In this document: in pieces, positions 31,705 through 36,948 of the stretch
Numbering within the stretch: the stretch's first letter is position 1
Layout of the letters: each line of letters starts with the position of its first letter
Assembly: GCA_947448885.1 (NCBI GenBank)
Contig: CANFPJ010000013.1
Span: 1-36,948 of the forward strand
DNA from: Comamonadaceae bacterium
GTDB lineage: Bacteria; Pseudomonadota; Gammaproteobacteria; Burkholderiales; Burkholderiaceae_C
DNA: 36,948 nt
Reading direction: 5' to 3'
Notes under the pieces: model-generated
Database searches by the model: none
Seen by the model: the letters and a program-made list of their open reading frames with translations, nothing else
What the model was told of the DNA's origin: nothing
Made by a program: the position numbers and the translations under genes

Positions 31705-32520
31705 CTATATCGCCTTCGCTGCATTGAAGCCGGTGACCACTGCTGTCAATGATCGACCCGACTCGGTGTTTTTTAAGCGAATTTGTTCGCCCAAGATGCC
31801 ATCTTGTTGGGCTTCGGCCCGCAAAGTGATCAAAAAGCCTTTGCCTTCTCCCACCGAGACCATCACTTGCTGGCCACGGCGGACCATTTGGGCGGCCTTC
31901 AGGTCGTAGCTGCGCAAAGCGGTTTGAGCCGGCAAGTCGCGTTGCAGCTCCATGTGGTTCAAAGCAGACGCGTCGCTCAGGTAGCTGGTCTCGCCGCTGG
32001 GCAAAGCCATCTCCACCAAACTGAATTGCTGGGCGCTTGCCACAGCGCCGCGCTTGAGGGCTTGGTTGGCCACCAACACCTGGCGCATCACATGCCCTGG
32101 CTGGGTTTTGGCCGCAGTGGGCACTTGCGTTGTGACGGCGCTGGCGGGGGGAGTCGGCACCGCATCCGGGCGGGTCATGACCTGCACAAAGTGTTGCCAA
32201 GCGGGTTGATCGCAGCGGGCACGCACCGATTGGCGGTTGCCAAAAGGCAAATCAAATTGAATTTTTTTGCCACAGGCCGGGATGTTCAAGCGGGGATCCA
32301 GGGGCGTGGCTTGCAAAGCGTCCAAGGGGGTTTGGGTTTGTTCGGCCACCCACTGGCGCGCGCCCTCTTGCAGTTGGGCGTGACCTGCCGTTTGCGCCCC
32401 AGACAAGCCGGCCCACAGGCCGGCCAACACGGCCACCGTCCAGGCGCGCGAAGGCTGGTTCGGCGATCGGAGGGCAGCGTCAAAAGTGACGGTTCGCAGG
32501 GGTTGGGGTGGGCACAGCAT
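31705..32520 (-). CDS. flgA: Flagellar P-ring assembly chaperone FlgA
   Basis: A 271-residue periplasmic protein that helps FlgI polymerise into the P-ring. After an N-terminal stretch comes a hydrophobic signal segment (about residues 28-44, TVAVLAGLWAGLSGAQ). The two-part SAF-type C-terminal region is recognisable: VLVANQALKRGAVASAQQ, DLPAQTALRSYDLKAAQMVRRGQQV and GKGFLITLRAEAQQDGILGEQIRLKNTESGR, given as broken landmarks. The likely ATG is at 32520 rather than the TTG at 32526; no strong ribosome site is visible, and a start closer to the hydrophobic segment cannot be excluded. It has its own sigma-54 promoter at 32583-32598 and is divergent from the muramidase gene. Confidence 0.92.
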   Translation of the reverse strand: MLCPPQPLRTVTFDAALRSPNQPSRAWTVAVLAGLWAGLSGAQTAGHAQLQEGARQWVAEQTQTPLDALQATPLDPRLNIPACGKKIQFDLPFGNRQSVRARCDQPAWQHFVQVMTRPDAVPTPPASAVTTQVPTAAKTQPGHVMRQVLVANQALKRGAVASAQQFSLVEMALPSGETSYLSDASALNHMELQRDLPAQTALRSYDLKAAQMVRRGQQVMVSVGEGKGFLITLRAEAQQDGILGEQIRLKNTESGRSLTAVVTGFNAAKAI

Positions 32521-32582
32521 TTGCAAGTGAAGGGTGAAGGGTGTTGAAGTTTTGACAAATCGTTGAAGACATCACACTCCCA

Positions 32583-32598
32583 AGCAATTTAGATGCCA
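32583..32598 (-). promoter_or_regulatory. Sigma-54 promoter of flgA
   Basis: On the minus strand TGGCATCTAAATTGCT has GG and GC ten bases apart and matches TGGCA-N6-TTGCW. The predicted start is near 32572, about 50 bases before the flgA ATG. The short divergent region to the muramidase gene shows no equally good promoter in the other direction. Confidence 0.82.
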
Positions 32599-32626
32599 GC
32601 CACCTTCAACCCTGACCGAGCGCACC

Positions 32627-33757
32627 ATGAACCCTGTGATTGACCCCAAAGCTCTCGTTAAAACATCGCATGTCAATCTAAATCATTTACAAACGCAGCT
32701 GCGTGCGCAGGCCAGATCTTCAGGCAGCGGGGTGGTTTTTCAACGCGCCTTGACCCAAGCGCAGCAATCGGGCACTGGCGGTAATTCGACAAGCATCCTG
32801 GGGCCACAGACCGCCAGCGTCTCTGTTCAGTCAGGCGACACCCTGAGCGGCATCGTTCGCCAGTTCATGGCGGCCTCTGGCAAAAATATCGGGCAAACAG
32901 AATCCATGCGTTTGGCCCAAGAGGTGGCTCGCAGCAACAACTTGGCCAATGCCAACCTGATCTACCCCGGCCAGCGCATCAACCTGTCGGCCCTTCAACA
33001 GGCCTTGAACGGGCCCGCGGCTGACACCCAGGCCAACTTGGCCTTGCCCAAACCTGCCAACCCCAACCCAGCCCAAACCGGCGTGGCGGCCACGGCCCAA
33101 GTCCAACTCGAAGCCCGTGGCAACGTCAGCGCCAACCCGGTGTTGGAAAAAACCCTGGACCGGGCCGTCACCAAAGGCTTCATCCCAGCGCACGAAAAAC
33201 AAGCCGTGATGGACAAAATTTTGCAAATGTCCAAAGAGCACAAATTCAAGCCCGACGACTTCGCCCGCCTGACCCTGATGGAGAGCGACGGCATGAACCC
33301 CCGCTCCACCAACAACCGCTGCCACGGCATCATTCAGTTTTGCGATGGGCCCGATCGCGGCGCCGCCAGCGCGGGCTTTGGTCAAAACCCGCGCGCCATC
33401 TTGGGCCACAGCGTGTTGCAACAGTTAGACATGGTGGGCAAATACTTTGACGACACGGGATTGAAAAATTTTGGCCCTGCCGGCTTGGACGATCTGTACC
33501 TCACCGTGCTCACGCCCGCGGCGCGCAACGAAACCCGGCCCGACGCCAACTTGAACATTGCGGGCCCCCAGGCCCCTTACTTGCATGTCAACCGCGACAC
33601 CAAGGCGCCCATCACCCGGGCATCCATCTTGCAGGGTTTGCACCAGAACGCCAATGACCGTTTGGGGTTGAAGGCGGAAAACGGACAAACCCCCGCCGCC
33701 GCCCGCGCTCAGGCGATTCGGGTCAGTGCCTATCAGTCGAACAACGAAATCCGTTGA
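32627..33757 (+). CDS. LysM and lysozyme-like muramidase encoded before flgB
   Basis: A 376-residue protein with no signal peptide. A LysM domain lies at about residues 64-121 (VSVQSGDTLSGIVRQFM to IYPGQRINLSAL). A lysozyme/transglycosylase-like domain lies at about 175-300: Glu219 in LTLMESDGMNP occupies the place of the catalytic glutamate, and the following NNRCHGIIQF matches the usual S-x-A-x-G-x-x-Q pattern. It probably cuts peptidoglycan to let the rod pass. FlgJ, which does this in many bacteria and is exported by the flagellar secretion system without a Sec signal, is not in the visible part of the flg cluster, so this protein may replace its enzymatic half. The start has no strong ribosome site. 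The gene is followed by a hairpin and then by the flgB promoter. Confidence 0.78.
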   Translation: MNPVIDPKALVKTSHVNLNHLQTQLRAQARSSGSGVVFQRALTQAQQSGTGGNSTSILGPQTASVSVQSGDTLSGIVRQFMAASGKNIGQTESMRLAQEVARSNNLANANLIYPGQRINLSALQQALNGPAADTQANLALPKPANPNPAQTGVAATAQVQLEARGNVSANPVLEKTLDRAVTKGFIPAHEKQAVMDKILQMSKEHKFKPDDFARLTLMESDGMNPRSTNNRCHGIIQFCDGPDRGAASAGFGQNPRAILGHSVLQQLDMVGKYFDDTGLKNFGPAGLDDLYLTVLTPAARNETRPDANLNIAGPQAPYLHVNRDTKAPITRASILQGLHQNANDRLGLKAENGQTPAAARAQAIRVSAYQSNNEIR

Positions 33758-33765
33758 GCACCCGC

Positions 33766-33785
33766 AGCGGCAAAGCATTGCCGCT
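33766..33785 (+). terminator. Hairpin after the muramidase gene
   Basis: AGCGGCAA (33766-33773) pairs perfectly with TTGCCGCT (33778-33785) around AGCA, eight bases after the stop codon. Further GCCGCT-like copies follow up to about 33830. Only a short TT follows the stem, so it may be a weak terminator or a transcript-stabilising structure. Confidence 0.5.
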
Positions 33786-33854
33786 TGAGCGGTGAAACGG
33801 ACAGCGCTTGCCGCTGAACATCGCCAAAAGCGGTCCACAGGTGTCAAAAACCCA

Positions 33855-33870
33855 TGGCACAACTCTTGCA
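33855..33870 (+). promoter_or_regulatory. Sigma-54 promoter of flgBCDE
   Basis: TGGCACAACTCTTGCA is a full match to the sigma-54 consensus TGGCAC-N5-TTGCW. The start point would be near 33882, about 60 bases before flgB. An ACCGC-AAAA-GCGGT inverted repeat at 33907-33920 lies in the leader. Confidence 0.93.
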
Positions 33871-33943
33871 AATATCGACACGAGGTTCTCAGACTTGAGG
33901 GCCGGGACCGCAAAAGCGGTGGTGTGTTGGCAAAGGAATGGCG

Positions 33944-34327
33944 ATGAATCTGTTTTCAAACGCATTTGGCATCCATGAAAAGGCCCTGCAAGTCAGGAGC
34001 CAGCGCATGGAGGTATTGGCACGCAACATTGCCAACGCCGACACCCCCAACTTCAAAGCCCAAGACCTGGACTTCAAAGCCATGCTCAAAGAAGCGGGCA
34101 AAGAATATTTGAACGCCACCCACGACAAACATTACAGCGCCTTGGCCGAAGCCCCCGACAACGGCATGCGCTTTCGGGTGCCCTTCAACAGCTCGTTTGA
34201 CGGCAACACCGTTGAGATCAATGTGGAGCAAGCCCAATACGGTAAGGCCGCATCCGACTACCAAGCCACCTTGCAGTTTCTGGAAAACCGCATTGGCTCC
34301 ATCCGCAAAGCCCTCAAAGGGGAGTGA
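33944..34327 (+). CDS. flgB: Flagellar basal body rod protein FlgB
   Basis: A 127-residue proximal rod protein. The N-terminus has the rod/hook signature, here IHEKALQVRSQRMEVLARNIANADTPNFKAQD in substance (residues about 9-40), and the C-terminus ends in the matching helix YQATLQFLENRIGSIRKALKGE. I chose the second ATG (33944), because AAAGGA lies seven bases before it but only one base before the first ATG at 33938. It leads the flgBCDE unit downstream of a full-consensus sigma-54 promoter. flgC follows after six bases. Confidence 0.96.
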   Translation: MNLFSNAFGIHEKALQVRSQRMEVLARNIANADTPNFKAQDLDFKAMLKEAGKEYLNATHDKHYSALAEAPDNGMRFRVPFNSSFDGNTVEINVEQAQYGKAASDYQATLQFLENRIGSIRKALKGE

Positions 34328-34333
34328 TGAACC

Positions 34334-34762
34334 ATGAGAAGCCTTGACAGCGTTTTTGGCATTGCCGGTACCGCCCTGAATGCGCAAACCATTCGGTTGA
34401 ACACCACCGCGTCCAACTTGGCCAACGCCACCACCATGGCCGGCAGCGATGCCGATGCCTTCCGCGCCAAGCGCCCGGTGTTCAAGGCCTTGATCAGCGA
34501 AGAAATGACCAACCGCGCATTTCCCAACCAAGGCGGTGTGAAGGTCGACCAAATCGTCGACGACCCCACGCCCATTCGCAGCATGTACGACCCCAGCCAC
34601 CCCATGGCCGACAAAAACGGTTTTGTCTACCTCTCCAACGTGAACGAAATGCAAGAAATGGTCGAAATGATGGCCGCTTCGCGCTCCTACCAAAACAACG
34701 TGGAAGTGATCAACACCGCGCGGCAATTGATGTCGCGCACGATTGACATCACCAAAGCCTGA
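34334..34762 (+). CDS. flgC: Flagellar basal body rod protein FlgC
   Basis: A 142-residue proximal rod protein. The N-terminal rod signature is present (IAGTALNAQTIRLNTTASNLANA, in part, residues about 10-32). The C-terminal helix includes YLSNVNEMQEMVEMMAASRSYQNNVEV followed by INTARQLMSRTI, which is typical of FlgC; both are broken landmarks. It follows flgB closely and precedes flgD by 21 bases. With FlgB and FlgF it forms the rod on top of the MS ring. Confidence 0.96.
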   Translation: MRSLDSVFGIAGTALNAQTIRLNTTASNLANATTMAGSDADAFRAKRPVFKALISEEMTNRAFPNQGGVKVDQIVDDPTPIRSMYDPSHPMADKNGFVYLSNVNEMQEMVEMMAASRSYQNNVEVINTARQLMSRTIDITKA

Positions 34763-34783
34763 TTCACCTGAAAGCACACCACC

Positions 34784-35476
34784 ATGGCCACCACATCCGC
34801 CGCCGCCCTGCCCAATGGCATCGTGAGCTACTCCGATTACCAAGCCAAGCAAAAGGCCACGCCGGTCAAAGAGCAAATGGGCCAGCAACAGTTTTTGACC
34901 CTGTTCACCACCCAGTTGAAAAACCAAAACCCCTTGGACCCGGTGAAAAACGAAGCCTTTGTGGCCCAGTTGGCGCAGTTCTCTCAATTAGAGGCCACCA
35001 CGGCCATGAAGACCAGCATGGACACCATGGTGTCCAACATGCAAGCCGACCGCATGATGTCGGGCGCGGCCTTGATCGGTCGCAAAGTGGCGGTGCCCGA
35101 TGGTTGGGCGGTCAACGCCAATGGCCAATCGATGGAGGCCATGATCAATTTGCCCGTGGGCGCCGATGGCATGCAGCTCGAAGTGCAAGACGACATGGGC
35201 CGCGTGGTGCGCACCATGGGCTTTGGGCCGCAAACCGCGGGTGACGCACTGGTCAGCTGGGACGGCACCGACAACGCGGGCAACCCTTTGCCCGATGGCA
35301 AATACCGCTTTGCCGCCAAAGCCACCAGCATGGGCAAAACCGGCCCGGTCAGCGTCAACACCATGTCGGTGGTCACGGGCGTGAGCAACGCCGGCACCGC
35401 CGACAACACCTGGTTGCTGCAAGTCGCAGGCGGCAAAACCATCAATTTGGTGGACGTCAAGCGCGTCGGCTATTGA
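34784..35476 (+). CDS. flgD: Flagellar hook assembly protein (hook cap) FlgD
   Basis: A 230-residue exported cap protein that guides FlgE polymerisation. The N-terminal region has the family motif QQFLTLFTTQLKNQNPLDP (about residues 35-53) followed by NEAFVAQLAQFSQLEA. The C-terminal half has the FlgD Tudor-like and Ig-like parts with DDMGRVVRTM, WDGTDNAGNPLPDGKYRF and ending in a strand that contains INLVDVKRV. The length is typical. It is followed by flgE after 41 bases with GGAGAAA as ribosome site for the next gene. Confidence 0.96.
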   Translation: MATTSAAALPNGIVSYSDYQAKQKATPVKEQMGQQQFLTLFTTQLKNQNPLDPVKNEAFVAQLAQFSQLEATTAMKTSMDTMVSNMQADRMMSGAALIGRKVAVPDGWAVNANGQSMEAMINLPVGADGMQLEVQDDMGRVVRTMGFGPQTAGDALVSWDGTDNAGNPLPDGKYRFAAKATSMGKTGPVSVNTMSVVTGVSNAGTADNTWLLQVAGGKTINLVDVKRVGY

Positions 35477-35517
35477 ATTCCTGAAGACATTTCCAGACAT
35501 TTCGGAGAAACCACACC

Positions 35518-36948
35518 ATGTCCTTTTTTACCGCACTCACCGGTTTGAATGCCGCCACCGCACAGTTGGGCGTGACCGCCAACAACATTGCCAACGCGGG
35601 CACCATCGGCTTCAAGCGCTCGCGCACCGACTTCGGCGATATTTTTGCCACATCGCCCTTGCAAAAAGCGTCTTCAACCGTGGGTCAAGGTGTGTCGCTC
35701 AAACGCGTGACCCAAGAGTTCAGCCAGGGCAATGTGAGCTTCTCCTCCAACACCTTGGACCTGGCCATTACGGGTGACGGTTTCTTCCCGCTCAAATCGG
35801 CCGACGGCTTTCAAGACATCTACACCCGCAATGGCGCGTTCATGATGAACGACCAATACAACGTGGTCAATTCGGCCGGACAACGGCTCATGGCGGCATC
35901 GGTCGACAGCTCGGGCAAGGCCAACTTGAACGACCAAAACGTGCTCAGCATTCCGCAAAAAACCACCGGCCAAGCGCGTGAAACCTCGCTGGTGCAATTG
36001 GGCTTGAACTTCCCAGCCGACGCCAAGGTGATCAACAGCGACTTCAACCGCAACGACCCCAACACCTACAACAAAAGCACGGCCTTGACGGTGTACGACA
36101 AAGGCGGCAACGGTTACCTGGCCACGGTGTATTACGTCAAAACCCAAAACGCCTCGGCCAGCCAGCCGACCAACAAATGGCAGACCTATGTCTACATTGG
36201 CGACAGCTTGGTGCAGGCCTCGCTGCAGCAGTCGACCAACGACTTGGGCGAAAAAATGTATGTCAACAAGTACGGCGAGCTCAAGCCCGAAAGTGCGGTC
36301 AGCGACTTGCTGGTCAACGCCAAAACCAAAATGTTCTCGCTCAACCAATTGACCGATGTGCGCGACTCGGTGCCAGCAGCGGTCAGTGGCGCCAAAGTGG
36401 GCAGTTATTTCAAAACTGCCGACAGCCCGCACGACTTCACCGGTTTGTCGGCCAAGGACAAGGCCAGTTTGACCAAGTTCATGCGCGTCTCGGTCGACGG
36501 CTCCAACCCCCTTGATTTGGACATGAGCTCTTTGGAGGGCACCAGCCTCACGGGCTCGCAAATCGCCAGCAAGTTGACCAACGAATTGAACAAACAATTT
36601 GGTGACCAGCGTTACTGGAACTTGAGCAACGCCACATCCTCAGAGCCCATGGTGTTGATGTATGGGGTGAATGACCAAGGCACGGCTCAAAACGAGTTGT
36701 CGCTGGACCTGAGCAAAACCTCGCTTTATCCGGTGGGACAAAAAATGGAAGAGCTGACCACCGATCAAGTGGTCGCCGCTTTGCAAAAAGAAGTGGATGA
36801 CCAAGTCGTTTTGGCCAATGCAGCCAATGCCGCTTTCAACCTCACCAAGTCACCGACGACTGCGGCCAAAACGGCCATCGACGCCATCACCGTGAGCTAT
36901 GACGAAGCCTCGCGTGGTTTCAAGTTCAAGCAACTGGGCACCGCCGAG
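35518..36948 (+). CDS. flgE: Flagellar hook protein FlgE, 3' end outside window
   Basis: The first 477 codons of flgE; the frame is open at the right edge. The N-terminal D0 region is clear (MSFFTALTGLNAATAQLGVT, NNIANAGTIGFKRSRTDFGD), followed by VGQGVSLKRVTQEFSQGN and LDLAITGDGFF, which are typical of FlgE and related rod/hook proteins. The middle region (about residues 160-450) is large, with a variable surface domain (WQTYVYIGD, TKMFSLNQLTD), so the full protein will be clearly longer than the 402-residue E. coli FlgE. The ATG at 35518 has GGAGAAA ten bases upstream. FlgE polymerises into the hook; its length is set by FliK. Confidence 0.95.
   Translation, partial: MSFFTALTGLNAATAQLGVTANNIANAGTIGFKRSRTDFGDIFATSPLQKASSTVGQGVSLKRVTQEFSQGNVSFSSNTLDLAITGDGFFPLKSADGFQDIYTRNGAFMMNDQYNVVNSAGQRLMAASVDSSGKANLNDQNVLSIPQKTTGQARETSLVQLGLNFPADAKVINSDFNRNDPNTYNKSTALTVYDKGGNGYLATVYYVKTQNASASQPTNKWQTYVYIGDSLVQASLQQSTNDLGEKMYVNKYGELKPESAVSDLLVNAKTKMFSLNQLTDVRDSVPAAVSGAKVGSYFKTADSPHDFTGLSAKDKASLTKFMRVSVDGSNPLDLDMSSLEGTSLTGSQIASKLTNELNKQFGDQRYWNLSNATSSEPMVLMYGVNDQGTAQNELSLDLSKTSLYPVGQKMEELTTDQVVAALQKEVDDQVVLANAANAAFNLTKSPTTAAKTAIDAITVSYDEASRGFKFKQLGTAE

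Noticed and set aside
33956-34987. A 343-codon minus-strand frame opposite flgB, flgC and the start of flgD.
   Set aside because: Antisense to three recognisable flagellar genes; no plausible product.

Overview
The window is a contiguous, moderately GC-rich stretch of bacterial chromosome with no insertion sequence, phage, CRISPR array or RNA gene that I can see. The gene content points to a motile betaproteobacterium of the Burkholderiales, most likely Comamonadaceae: a class Ia nrdA-nrdB pair next to a lysine/alanine-repeat histone H1-like protein, a DUF3426 gene followed by a PfkB kinase, a cytochrome c assembly-like gene divergent from ffh, and flagellar genes under sigma-54 and sigma-28 control. 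The family placement is inference from gene content, not from a phylogenetic marker.

Region 1 (1-13.5 kb) is mostly housekeeping. It holds a partial DUF3426 membrane protein, a PfkB-family kinase, a YggU/DUF167 protein, the histone-like protein, nrdB and nrdA (with a readable sigma-70 promoter and paired NrdR boxes), ampD, a small PP0621-like zinc-ribbon protein, a CcsA/YpjD-like membrane protein, ffh, miaB, a cupin, and an unusual membrane-anchored coiled-coil alpha-carbonic anhydrase. A strong bidirectional terminator near 13.62 kb separates this block from the flagellar region.

Region 2 (13.6 kb to the end) is a large flagellar cluster. fliK-fliL-fliM-fliN run leftward. flhA-flhF-flhG-fliA, an unknown membrane protein gene, fliS and motA-motB run rightward. 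A sigma-54 activator without a sensory domain follows on the minus strand. Next come flgP, flgT, a LysM/FimV-like gene, a second FliK-like gene and a FlhB C-domain gene (plus), then flgM-flgN and flgA (minus). A LysM-muramidase gene and flgB-flgC-flgD-flgE (plus) close the window; flgE runs off the right edge.

The control hierarchy can be read from the DNA. Four near-consensus sigma-54 (-24/-12) promoters stand before fliKLMN, flhA, flgA and flgBCDE, and the only sigma-54 activator visible is encoded in the same cluster. fliA (sigma-28) is in the flhA unit, and sigma-28-type promoters stand before flgMN and flgP, with weaker ones before fliS and motA and a candidate before the carbonic anhydrase gene. 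This fits a scheme in which the activator plus sigma-54 switch on the basal body and hook genes together with FliA, and FliA then switches on late genes including its anti-sigma factor FlgM.

The parts most worth a second look are accessory pieces of this flagellum: a FlgP/FlgT-type outer ring set, a FliK2/FlhX pair, a muramidase without signal peptide that may stand in for FlgJ, an FlhF with altered GTPase motifs, an unknown protein directly after fliA, and the carbonic anhydrase.
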